DNA of 19,091 nucleotides from an uncultured Erysipelotrichaceae bacterium (GCA_902782955.1 CACZPD010000186.1:1-19091), one strand, 5' to 3'; positions 8,032-16,057 are shown, numbered from the stretch's first letter. Notes: generated by a model not told the origin, from the letters alone. Numbers and translations are program-made.

Positions 8032-10112
8032 TGGCAGACAGAAACAGAAGAAGACAGGAAGAAAAAGAACGGCTCTGGAATGAAGTGCTCGGCAAAAAAC
8101 GCGCATATGAATCCACAGATGCCGGAACACAGATCGAACTGACGATCGGTGAACATGAAAAAGAACTGCAGGATACGCTGAAAAGCGCGGATTCGGCAAT
8201 GGAAGAACTGAACCGGATCCTGCTCAGCCAGCAGAAGGAACTGCGGGAAATGTCCAGGCAGAACGGTATCAGCGACGCTGAACTGGATAAGATGGAAGCC
8301 GAGATCCGTAAGGATTACGGCATTGAGGAAAAAGAAGAGAAGCCTGCCGCGGCAGGGTTTGATTCCAAGCAGGTCTTCGATGAGATCTATAACCTGATCA
8401 CAGCCCGGGTCATGGGCCAGAAAGACGCGCTGAAGCAGCTGATCACAGCGTTCAGAAGACCTTATGTCATGGGTGAGGAAGCCGGGAAGCCGAAAAATGT
8501 GATCCTGGTGACAGGACCGGAAGGCAGCGGAAGGCATGAAGCAGTTGCCCAGATGGCAAGATCACTGTATGAAAAAGGTGTTTTCATCAGTGATGAAGTA
8601 TATACGATCGACATGAGCCGCTACGGTACTGGTGCGCAGGAACAGATCTTCCTGCAGGACCTTTATGAAGCGCTGCAGGGAAAAGGATCCGTCATCTGCT
8701 TTGAGAATTTTGAGAACGGGTTCCCGGCATTCCTGCGGATGATCGGTTCTCTCGCAACGACCGGAAAGACGGTGCTGAACAAACGCTATGTCCTTTCCAA
8801 AGGCATACTGGTGGAAAACCAGACAGGCCTGGTGAAGGATTCGGTGGATACACTGCACGTAGGTGACAAGTACCTGATCTTTATCACATCCGGAAAAGCG
8901 TCCAAGGTACAGGATGCCTTCGGCGCGGACTTCATGTATCACGTTCTGGATGTCGTGACGCTCAAACCGCTGGATGAAGAAAGCGTAAAGGCGATCATAG
9001 ACAAGCAGATGGAAACACTCGGCTCCAAATGCAAAGAACAGCTTAAGGTCCAGGTCACTGCCGATGATGAGGTGAAGGAATGGATCAAGGCGCATTATGA
9101 TAAGACACGCGGAGCTGACGCGATCTCATCCCTCTATCATGATTTCTATGTATCCATTTCCCAGCTGGTTCTGGAACAGAATCTCGGGGGTATGGAGAAC
9201 ATACAGCTCAAGGTGGAAAATGATGTCCCGACCGCTGTGCTGGATGAAGTGAAGATCACACTGTCCAGATCGAAGAACAGCCAGGAAGAGATCGATGCCG
9301 TGAATGCGGAAATGAATGAGATCGTCGGCCTGAAGGAAGTCAAGGAATACGTCCATTCGCTGGAGAGCCATGTCAAGATGCAGAAGATCCGGCGGGAACA
9401 GGGACTCAAGACGGCCGAAGTATCCAAGCATATGATCTTTACCGGCAACCCCGGAACAGGCAAAACCACGATTGCCCGTCTGCTTTCCAGATATATGAAG
9501 GCCATCGGCGCGCTGACACAGGGACAGCTGGTCGAAGTGACCAGGGCGGACCTCGTTGCACAGTATGTCGGACAGACAGCCCCGCTGACCATGAATGTGA
9601 TCAAGTCGGCGATCGGCGGCGTCCTGTTTATCGATGAAGCATATTCGCTTTACCGCGGCAGGGACGACGCGTTCGGTCTCGAATGTATCGATACGCTGGT
9701 CAAGGCAATGGAAGACAACAGGGACAACCTGATCGTCATTCTTGCAGGATACAAAAAGGAAATGTCCGTATTCCTGGAAGCCAACTCCGGTCTGAAGTCC
9801 AGATTCCCGAATCTGATCTACTTCCCGGATTACACCGGTGAGGAACTGGTCAAGATCGCCCAGATCCAGGCCAGAAGCAAGGGTTATAAGATCGATGAGC
9901 AGGCGCTGGTCAATCTGGAGCTCTACTTCAATACCGTACAGGCAAACAATGCGGCGGAAGCGGGCAACGGACGTCTGGCAAGAAATGTCATCGAGGATGC
10001 GATCCTGAAACAGTCAAGACGTGTATCAGCTGAACCGGATGCGGATCTGGAACTGCTGAAAGATGAAGACTTTGACTATTCAAACGATTACAGCAAAAAA
10101 CCCGGCGAATAA
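8031..10112 (+). CDS. Double-AAA ATPase: degenerate ClpB/ClpX-like AAA plus CbxX/CfqX (SpoVK/EccA-like) AAA
   Basis: The 693-residue product has a charged, helical N terminus (1-105), then two ATPase modules. The first (about 110-340) has a Walker A-like GPEGSGRHE (162-170), with Arg in place of the catalytic Lys. Its Walker B position reads VICFEN (221-226), lacking the usual Asp-Glu, so it is probably inactive. The second (about 425-670) is a complete CbxX/CfqX-type AAA: Walker A GNPGTGKTT (472-480), pore-loop-like AQYVGQTA (Tyr512), Walker B VLFIDEAY (531-538), arginine finger GLKSRFPN (Arg591) and sensor-2 GNGRLARN (645-652). The family forms hexamers that remodel partner proteins. Translation is probably coupled to the XpaC-like gene through TGATG, with AGGGAG at 8018-8023. 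The tight fusion and the downstream TelA gene suggest that these proteins are its substrates or anchors. Confidence 0.93.
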   Translation: MADRNRRRQEEKERLWNEVLGKKRAYESTDAGTQIELTIGEHEKELQDTLKSADSAMEELNRILLSQQKELREMSRQNGISDAELDKMEAEIRKDYGIEEKEEKPAAAGFDSKQVFDEIYNLITARVMGQKDALKQLITAFRRPYVMGEEAGKPKNVILVTGPEGSGRHEAVAQMARSLYEKGVFISDEVYTIDMSRYGTGAQEQIFLQDLYEALQGKGSVICFENFENGFPAFLRMIGSLATTGKTVLNKRYVLSKGILVENQTGLVKDSVDTLHVGDKYLIFITSGKASKVQDAFGADFMYHVLDVVTLKPLDEESVKAIIDKQMETLGSKCKEQLKVQVTADDEVKEWIKAHYDKTRGADAISSLYHDFYVSISQLVLEQNLGGMENIQLKVENDVPTAVLDEVKITLSRSKNSQEEIDAVNAEMNEIVGLKEVKEYVHSLESHVKMQKIRREQGLKTAEVSKHMIFTGNPGTGKTTIARLLSRYMKAIGALTQGQLVEVTRADLVAQYVGQTAPLTMNVIKSAIGGVLFIDEAYSLYRGRDDAFGLECIDTLVKAMEDNRDNLIVILAGYKKEMSVFLEANSGLKSRFPNLIYFPDYTGEELVKIAQIQARSKGYKIDEQALVNLELYFNTVQANNAAEAGNGRLARNVIEDAILKQSRRVSAEPDADLELLKDEDFDYSNDYSKKPGE

Positions 10113-10121
10113 AGAAAAACG

Positions 10122-10161
10122 AGCCTATGGAAAATTTGATTTCATAGGCTTTCTTTTTTTT
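10122..10161 (+). terminator. Intrinsic terminator after the AAA ATPase gene
   Basis: AGCCTATG (10122-10129) pairs with CATAGGCT (10143-10150) across a 13-base loop that may extend the stem with A-T pairs. The hairpin is followed by an eleven-base pyrimidine run that is almost all T (10151-10161). Confidence 0.85.
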
Positions 10162-10167
10162 CGTCCA

Positions 10168-10185
10168 TGTTATACTGAATATAGT
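10168..10185 (+). promoter_or_regulatory. Promoter region for the TelA-family gene
   Basis: TGTTATACT (10168-10176) is an extended -10 element. A second -10-like TATAGT follows at 10180-10185. No strong -35 is visible. The site lies immediately after the upstream terminator, so the TelA gene is probably transcribed on its own as well as by any read-through. Confidence 0.55.
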
Positions 10186-10213
10186 ATTTTTTACGGGAGA
10201 AGGGAATGTTACT

Positions 10214-11443
10214 ATGAGTGAATCCAATAACAACTATGTAGCTGAAACACAGGCGCAGGAAGAACCGACAATTACACTGACGCTGACACCGGATGAGGTG
10301 GAAAAGGAAAATGAAGAACAGCTGGCTTCCCTGGAAGAAAAGAAGGCAGCTCTTGAGGCTAAGCCTCAGAAAGATCCCCTGGAGGAAATGAAGCTGACAG
10401 AAACAGAAAGAAGAACTGTCAATGAATTCTCCGAGAAGATCAATATCACGGATTCCAATACCGTTCTGCAGTACGGTGCGGCAGCGCAGAAGAAAATAAC
10501 GGATTTCTCCGATACAGCGCTGAAAAATGTACGTACAAAAGATCTCGGCGAGATCGGAACACTGCTTTCCGACCTGGTCGTTGAATTAAAAGGCTTTGAC
10601 GGTGATGTCAAGGATGAGAAGAAGGGTCTTTTATCCGGTCTGTTCAAGAAGGGAACCGACAAAGTCGCTACATTCAAGGCACAGTATGACAAGGCGGAAA
10701 AGAATGTAGACAAGATCGCAGGTGTTCTTGAAAACCATCAGATCACACTGCTGAAGGATATCGCGCTGCTCGATGAACTGTATGAAAGAAACCAGCAGAA
10801 TGCCAAGGAACTTTCCATGTATATTCTTGCCGGCCGCAAAAAGCTGAAGAAAGTACGTGAGACTGATCTGCCTGAGCTGGTTGCCAAGGCAAAGCAGAGC
10901 GGACTGCCGGAAGACGCGCAGGCTGCCAATGACCTGGAACAGGCATGCACAAGATTCGAAAAGAAACTGTATGACCTGGAACTGACAAGACAGGTTGCGA
11001 TCCAGATGGCACCGCAGATCCGTCTGGTCCAGAACAATGACACACTGATGACAGAAAAGATCCAGTCCACACTGGCCAATACGATCCCGCTGTGGAAGAA
11101 CCAGATCGTTCTCGCGCTGGGCATCAGCCATTCCAAGGAAGCGATGCAGGCAGAGCGTGAAGTCACCAACATGACCAACGAACTGCTCAAGAAGAATGCG
11201 GAGACACTGCACCAGGCAACCGTCGAAACTGCCAAGGAAAGCGAGCGCGGTATCGTCGATATCGAAACGCTCCAGCATACCAATGAACAGCTGATCGCTA
11301 CTCTTGATGAAGTTCTCGTCATCCAGAGAGAAGGCCGTGAAAGACGTCAGGCTGCGGAACTCGAACTGCACAGGATCGAAAACGAACTGACAAACAAACT
11401 GCTCGAAATCGATTCCGAGCGGGATATCACAAGAAGAAAATAA
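10214..11443 (+). CDS. Toxic anion resistance protein, TelA/KlaA family
   Basis: The 409-residue product is soluble and almost entirely helical. The family signature is clear in the C-terminal half: APQIRLVQNNDTLMTEKIQ (266-284) followed by NTIPLWKNQIVLAL (289-302). The N terminus (1-60) is acidic and low in complexity, with a likely coiled coil (26-50). Further helices follow, including a Gly/Lys-rich KKGLLSGLFKKGTDK loop (136-150). TelA proteins were first linked to tellurite resistance and later to resistance against antimicrobials acting on the cell wall; their molecular activity is not settled. The ATG at 10214 follows AAGGG at about 10200-10204. A three-codon reading frame (ATG-TTA-CTA-TGA, 10206-10217) ends in an ATGA overlap with this start. 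The XpaC/AAA genes just upstream suggest a shared role. Confidence 0.95.
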   Translation: MSESNNNYVAETQAQEEPTITLTLTPDEVEKENEEQLASLEEKKAALEAKPQKDPLEEMKLTETERRTVNEFSEKINITDSNTVLQYGAAAQKKITDFSDTALKNVRTKDLGEIGTLLSDLVVELKGFDGDVKDEKKGLLSGLFKKGTDKVATFKAQYDKAEKNVDKIAGVLENHQITLLKDIALLDELYERNQQNAKELSMYILAGRKKLKKVRETDLPELVAKAKQSGLPEDAQAANDLEQACTRFEKKLYDLELTRQVAIQMAPQIRLVQNNDTLMTEKIQSTLANTIPLWKNQIVLALGISHSKEAMQAEREVTNMTNELLKKNAETLHQATVETAKESERGIVDIETLQHTNEQLIATLDEVLVIQREGRERRQAAELELHRIENELTNKLLEIDSERDITRRK

Positions 11444-11453
11444 CAGATGAAAG

Positions 11454-11491
11454 AAAGATGATCCGGGCATTACTGCCGGGATCATCTTTTC
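11454..11491 (+). terminator. Intrinsic terminator after the TelA gene
   Basis: AAAGATGATCC (11454-11464) pairs with GGATCATCTTT (11479-11489); the 14-base loop can form a further GGC/GCC pairing. The T-tail is short (TTTTC), so some read-through into the next gene is possible. Confidence 0.75.
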
Positions 11492-11506
11492 TTACGGTCA
11501 AAAACA

Positions 11507-11535
11507 GATACAGGATGACGGCGGGGAAGTATAAT
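11507..11535 (+). promoter_or_regulatory. Promoter of the DUF4186-AlaX-nitroreductase operon
   Basis: A perfect TATAAT (11530-11535) lies 17 bases after a weak GATACA (11507-11512). The expected start of transcription falls at about 11541-11543, which coincides with the ATG at 11542, so the first gene may be leaderless. No Shine-Dalgarno lies between the -10 and that ATG. Confidence 0.55.
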
Positions 11536-11541
11536 AGCAGT

Positions 11542-11937
11542 ATGGCATCCATAGATGAAGCACTGTACAGACTGTCACGTTCCCGTTTCCGCTCTTCTTT
11601 TCATCTGAAGGAAAAGGACATTGCCTATATCCGGGAAAAGGGAATGGATACGGTAAGGCGGCACGCATGTGACTTTGTGGCAAAAAAACTGGCACCGGCA
11701 CTGCCGGATAATGACGGAAAGCAGACCCCGATGAGAGGGCATCCCGTCTTTATTGCCATGCACGCGACAGGAACATGCTGCAGGGGATGTCTGATGAAAT
11801 GGTACAGGGTACCGCAGGGTATCCCGCTTTCTGATATACAGCAAAAGAAGATCGTCAATCTGATCATGGCCTGGATCAGGCGGGAATACGTAAAACAGAC
11901 AGGAGAACCAGTTTATGAAAACACGGAAATTATATGA
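11542..11937 (+). CDS. DUF4186 family protein
   Basis: The 131-residue protein matches the small DUF4186 family along its whole length: SRFRSSFHLKEKDIAYIREK (14-33), DTVRRHACDFV (36-46), NDGKQTPMRGHPVFIAMHAT (57-76), then TCCRGCLMKWY (78-88). His67, His74, Cys79, Cys80 and Cys83 are arranged like a metal site, though this is an inference; no function is established for the family. The frame stays open upstream to an ATG at 11458, but that lies inside the TelA terminator and spans the TATAAT, so the extension is not credible. An alternative ATG at 11515 also precedes the -10. The family's usual N terminus fits the start at 11542. The gene overlaps the AlaX gene by 23 bases, implying cotranscription. 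Confidence 0.88.
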   Translation: MASIDEALYRLSRSRFRSSFHLKEKDIAYIREKGMDTVRRHACDFVAKKLAPALPDNDGKQTPMRGHPVFIAMHATGTCCRGCLMKWYRVPQGIPLSDIQQKKIVNLIMAWIRREYVKQTGEPVYENTEII

Positions 11938-13072
11938 AGAAGATGCTTACCTGAAGTCATTCAGCGCAAAGGTCCTGGAATGCACTGCAGGCAAAAAAGG
12001 ATATGAAGTGATCCTCGATGAAACTGCGTTTTATCCGGAAGGAGGCGGACAGCCTTCCGACCGCGGTACGCTGAACGGTATCCCGGTCAGGGATGTCCGT
12101 ACAAAAAACGGCGAGATCGTCCATATGGTCACGGAACCCCTGAATGCGGGAGATACAGTACAGGGCATCATCGATTTTGACCGCCGCTTTGACCTGATGC
12201 AGAACCACAGCGGGGAGCACATGGTTTCCGGCATCATCCATAATCTGTTCGGTTACGATAATGTCGGCTTTCATATGGGGGATGTGATCCAGATCGATTT
12301 CAACGGCAGCCTGACATGGGAGGACTGCCGGAAAGTAGAACGGCTCGCCAATGAAGCTGTGCAGAGAAATATGGAAGTCCATATTGATTATCCGGATCAG
12401 GAAACACTGGATCAGCTGGATTACCGCAGCAAAAAAGAACTGGAAGGGGATATCCGCATCGTTTCCGTGGACGGTATCGATATCTGCGCGTGCTGCGGGA
12501 CACATGTACGGAAAACCGGTGAGATCGGCATCATCAAGCTGCTGTCTGCGGAAAAGCACAAGCAGGGTGTGCGGATCGAAATGATTTCCGGCAGGCGGGC
12601 GTATGAATATCTGGCAATGGTCTATGACGACAATCACGAAGCAGGCACGCTGCTTTCCAAACCGGCCGGGCAGAGCGCGGAGGGCATCCGTCATCTGCAG
12701 GAAGTGATCCGGGAGAAAGACAGCGCGCTGCGTGAACTGAGCGACAGATACTTTGACCTGTATATGGATACGGTCGAAGAAGGAAAAGATCTGCTGATCC
12801 TGATGGAGAAAAACCTGCAGAAGACCGCCGTGCAGAGACTGGTCAACCGGTGCGTGGAGGAAAAGCATCCGGGAACGTGCGCGGTGTTCAATGAAACCGG
12901 GGAAAACCGGTTCACCTATTTCATCGTTTCACAGACACAGAACCTGCGTGAAAAGGGAAAGGAGCTGAACGCCCGGCTGAACGGTAAAGGCGGCGGCAGT
13001 GCGGAAATGATACAGGGATCACTGAATGCGTCTGCGGAAGAGATCCGGACAGCAGCGAAGGAGTTATTATGA
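11915..13072 (+). CDS. alaX: Alanyl-tRNA editing protein, AlaX-L type (tRNA-Ala deacylase)
   Basis: Free-standing AlaX proteins hydrolyse Ser-tRNA(Ala) or Gly-tRNA(Ala) and back up the editing domain of AlaRS in the cytoplasm. This 385-residue protein has the beta-barrel entry motif ETAFYPEGGGQPSDRG (36-51). It also has the zinc-binding pair NHSGEHMVS (His98, His102) and CACCGTHV (Cys193, His197) of the editing site. The C-terminal part (about 255-385) begins with a coiled-coil-like segment and ends with the DHHA1-like glycine motif NGKGGGSAEMIQGS (356-369), which makes it the long class. All four zinc ligands are present, so activity is likely. The ATG at 11915 follows CAGGAGA and lies within the end of the DUF4186 gene; the stop overlaps the nitroreductase start as ATGA. 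Confidence 0.94.
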   Translation: MKTRKLYEEDAYLKSFSAKVLECTAGKKGYEVILDETAFYPEGGGQPSDRGTLNGIPVRDVRTKNGEIVHMVTEPLNAGDTVQGIIDFDRRFDLMQNHSGEHMVSGIIHNLFGYDNVGFHMGDVIQIDFNGSLTWEDCRKVERLANEAVQRNMEVHIDYPDQETLDQLDYRSKKELEGDIRIVSVDGIDICACCGTHVRKTGEIGIIKLLSAEKHKQGVRIEMISGRRAYEYLAMVYDDNHEAGTLLSKPAGQSAEGIRHLQEVIREKDSALRELSDRYFDLYMDTVEEGKDLLILMEKNLQKTAVQRLVNRCVEEKHPGTCAVFNETGENRFTYFIVSQTQNLREKGKELNARLNGKGGGSAEMIQGSLNASAEEIRTAAKELL

Positions 13073-13884
13073 TCAAAGGGAAAACGATCGCGGAACTGGC
13101 AAAAGCCAGAAAAAGCGTCCGTACCTACAGCAGTAAATCCATCCCGTCAGAACTGATGAAAGAACTGGAAGACAAGATCGCCGGTTCTTCCGATCCGTTT
13201 TCCATCCCGGTTTCGTTCTTCATCTTATCCAAAGATCAATATGATCTGCATTCACCGGTCCTGAAAGGGGAAACATTCTATCTTGCCGGCAAAGTAAAAA
13301 AAGAACCGTATGCAGAGGAAGCGTACGGATATGCAATGGAAGAACTTGTTCTGTTCCTGCAGGCAAATGATCTCGGTACGGTCTGGCTGGGCGGCACCTT
13401 CGGAAGGGAGGCTTTTGAAAAAGCAATTCATCTTGAAGCAGATGCGTTCATGCCGTGCGTGACGCCGTTCGGTTATCCGGCCCCGAAGATGAGTCTGCGG
13501 GAAACACTCATGCGCAAAGGTGTGAAAGCTGATACCAGACTGCCGGCTGACCAGCTGTTCTTTGAGAATGATTTCTCATCGCCTCTGTCACCTGAACGCG
13601 GCACAGAAGCAGCTTTTGAAGCAGTCAGACTGGCGCCGTCCGCTGTCAACAAGCAGCCGTGGCGGATCGTCCGGCAGGGAAGCAGCTATCATTTCTATCT
13701 GGTGCGTTCCCTGAAAGAATCGGAACCGGATATGCAGAAGACGGATATGGGCATAGCTTTATGTCATTTTGTCCTTGCGCTGGAAGAAGCGGGCATCAAA
13801 ACGGAGGTCAATATAAAAGACCCCGGCATATCATGTCCGGACAATACGGAATACCGTTTCACGGTATGCGCGCATACAGCCTGA
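13069..13884 (+). CDS. Nitroreductase family protein (TM1586-like, FMN-binding)
   Basis: The 271-residue protein belongs to the nitroreductase fold. It opens with the FMN-contact motif ARKSVRTY (13-20). The central helix and strand follow in YAMEELVLFLQANDLGTVWL (88-107) and GGTFGREAFEKAI (108-120), with FGYPAPKMSLRE at 134-145. A second half repeats the FMN-side motif LAPSAVNKQPWRI (188-200) and ends with a helix DMGIALCHFVLALEEAG (226-242). The two-lobed single-chain layout resembles the putative TM nitroreductase group. The physiological substrate cannot be read from the sequence; related enzymes reduce nitroaromatics, quinones or flavins with NAD(P)H. The ATG shares ATGA with the AlaX stop and has AAGGAG at 13058-13063, so it is the last gene of a three-gene operon. 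Confidence 0.9.
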   Translation: MIKGKTIAELAKARKSVRTYSSKSIPSELMKELEDKIAGSSDPFSIPVSFFILSKDQYDLHSPVLKGETFYLAGKVKKEPYAEEAYGYAMEELVLFLQANDLGTVWLGGTFGREAFEKAIHLEADAFMPCVTPFGYPAPKMSLRETLMRKGVKADTRLPADQLFFENDFSSPLSPERGTEAAFEAVRLAPSAVNKQPWRIVRQGSSYHFYLVRSLKESEPDMQKTDMGIALCHFVLALEEAGIKTEVNIKDPGISCPDNTEYRFTVCAHTA

Positions 13885-13900
13885 TCAGTGCTGTTTTTCT
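13876..13900 (+). terminator. Weak intrinsic terminator after the nitroreductase gene
   Basis: ACAGC (13876-13880) and GCTGT (13890-13894) can pair around a nine-base loop and are followed by TTTTTCTTT. The stop codon (13882-13884) lies inside the loop. The stem is only five pairs, so termination may be incomplete. Confidence 0.5.
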
Positions 13901-13920
13901 TTGATCCGGGAAACTGTCAA

Positions 13921-13949
13921 TTCCATCGGAAAGCGCTTTCACGTATAAT
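13921..13949 (+). promoter_or_regulatory. Promoter of the 6-phospho-beta-glycosidase gene
   Basis: A perfect -10 TATAAT (13944-13949) stands 17 bases after a poor -35 (TTCCAT, 13921-13926). The cre operator fills the spacer. Transcription should start near 13956, leaving a leader of about 19 bases with AGGAGG at 13965-13970. Confidence 0.65.
13928..13941 (+). promoter_or_regulatory. Catabolite-responsive element (cre) for CcpA
   Basis: GGAAAGCGCTTTCA matches the cre consensus TGWAANCGNTNWCA at 13 of 14 positions, and its core GAAAGCGCTTTC is a perfect palindrome. It sits immediately upstream of the -10 of the GH1 gene, where bound CcpA/HPr-Ser-P would block RNA polymerase. That fits carbon-catabolite repression of a glycoside hydrolase gene. 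Confidence 0.85.
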
Positions 13950-13953
13950 ATAA

Positions 13954-15387
<1,434 letters not shown>

Positions 15388-15395
15388 TAAGAATC

Positions 15396-15420
15396 AAGGA
15401 AGGCTGCGGCCTTCCTTTTT
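15396..15420 (+). terminator. Terminator of the GH1 gene
   Basis: AAGGAAGGC (15396-15404) pairs with GCCTTCCTT (15409-15417) around TGCG, with T residues running on from the right arm. It is a strong nine-pair stem. Its outer sequence is also complementary to 15452-15461 of the neighbouring hairpin. Confidence 0.9.
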
Positions 15421-15423
15421 AAA

Positions 15424-15455
15424 TGTAAAAAAGGAAGTTCACTGTGAACTTCCTT
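15424..15455 (-). terminator. Terminator of queT
   Basis: AAGGAAGTTCAC (15431-15442) and its exact complement (15444-15455) form a twelve-base inverted repeat. On the minus strand it is followed by six T residues (15425-15430 region) then ACATTT. The queT stop codon (15441-15439) lies inside the stem. Confidence 0.9.
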
Positions 15456-15963
15456 CCTTGAAAATATGCGTATGTGACAATGCGCGGATCAGGAAATAAC
15501 CGAACACAACGGCGATCAGTTCACCGATTGCGACATAGGATCCGTTGATCAATGTTCCGAGAACGATATTTTCCGGCATAAACAGAACTGCGAGTTCCAG
15601 ACCGACGATGACAAAGTTGAAGATGACAGGCATCAGGCATGACCATACCGGGATTCCGCCGACTGTCTTGTCTTTCAGTTTCCATGTACACCATCCGGCG
15701 CCGAATGTGGCGAGTGTGCCGAGAACGGCATCGATAAATCCTGTAGGATTGATGCCGGTCGCTGCCCCGATCAGATTTGACAGGAAACAGCCCAATGTGA
15801 TTCCCCAGATGGAAGGCTTCCACAGAAGGGGAAGAAGCGTAAGTGCTTCGGCGATACGGACCTGGACAGGACCGTAGGCGATCGCAGAGAGACCGGGCGT
15901 CAGACACAGGACGGTGTAAATGGCCGCGATCATGGCGATCTGAGTAAATTTTCTTAATTCCAT
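15439..15963 (-). CDS. queT: QueT family queuosine-precursor transporter (ECF S-component type)
   Basis: The 174-residue protein is strongly hydrophobic, with about five to six membrane segments (roughly 8-27, 36-47, 52-68, 78-95, 108-128, 132-160). It carries the family signature YGPVQVRIAEALTLLP (30-45). QueT proteins are predicted substrate-binding S components of energy-coupling-factor transporters, importing preQ1 or another queuosine precursor; the shared ATPase module would be encoded elsewhere. The assignment is reinforced by the preQ1-I type aptamer in the leader, whose tail contains the Shine-Dalgarno AAGGAG at 15977-15972, eight bases before the ATG. It is a single-gene unit converging on the GH1 gene. 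Confidence 0.95.
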   Translation of the reverse strand: MELRKFTQIAMIAAIYTVLCLTPGLSAIAYGPVQVRIAEALTLLPLLWKPSIWGITLGCFLSNLIGAATGINPTGFIDAVLGTLATFGAGWCTWKLKDKTVGGIPVWSCLMPVIFNFVIVGLELAVLFMPENIVLGTLINGSYVAIGELIAVVFGYFLIRALSHTHIFKEGSSQ

Positions 15964-15971
15964 TTTAAAAT

Positions 15972-16012
15972 CTCCTTATTTTAGTTTTACGTCGGGTAGC
16001 CGCTACCGACGG
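15972..16012 (-). ncRNA. preQ1-I riboswitch in the queT leader
   Basis: On the minus strand the leader reads P1 GUCGG (16010-16006), U16005, loop AGC-GGCUA (16004-15997), C15996, P1' CCGAC (15995-15991), then an A-rich strand AAAACUAAAA leading into AAGGAG. This aligns position by position with the compact preQ1-I aptamer: five-base P1, conserved U after it, a ligand-pairing C just before P1', an A-rich third loop, and a CUA able to pair with UAG (16005-16003) in loop 1 to close the pseudoknot. The Shine-Dalgarno follows directly and no terminator stem intervenes, so control is probably translational: ligand hides the ribosome site. The same bases can also form a longer simple hairpin, which may be the ligand-free alternative. 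Class assignment is by eye. Confidence 0.8.
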
Positions 16013-16029
16013 TGACAGGCACGAGGACT

Positions 16030-16057
16030 ATTCTATCTGATTTTTATGAAAAGTCCA
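16030..16057 (-). promoter_or_regulatory. Promoter of queT
   Basis: TGGACT (-35, 16057-16052) and TAGAAT (-10, 16035-16030) are 16 bases apart, giving a start near 16023 just ahead of the riboswitch. The -35 directly touches the T-tract of the terminator closing the upstream thr-side operon. Confidence 0.6.

Noticed and set aside
6997..11443. Anti-phage defence island
   Set aside because: Apart from general repair (AddAB) and a fragmentary Rpn-type gene, no nuclease, NADase, toxin or phage-sensing domain accompanies the XpaC-AAA-TelA genes. A stress or envelope role is better supported.
10631..11485. 284-codon open frame antisense to the TelA gene
   Set aside because: It begins in the TelA terminator and is opposite a full-length TelA protein; it is a shadow frame.
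11458..11541. N-terminal extension of DUF4186 from ATG 11458 or 11515
   Set aside because: It is encoded by the TelA terminator hairpin and the TATAAT promoter, and it does not resemble the family N terminus.
11957..12868. 303-codon open frame antisense to the AlaX gene
   Set aside because: It is opposite a complete AlaX protein with all zinc ligands. Long antisense frames are expected from the codon use here and nothing in the product is recognisable.
15990..16012. Plain hairpin as an intrinsic terminator ahead of queT
   Set aside because: The stem is not followed by a T-tract but by an A-rich strand and the Shine-Dalgarno, which fits a preQ1-I aptamer rather than a terminator.
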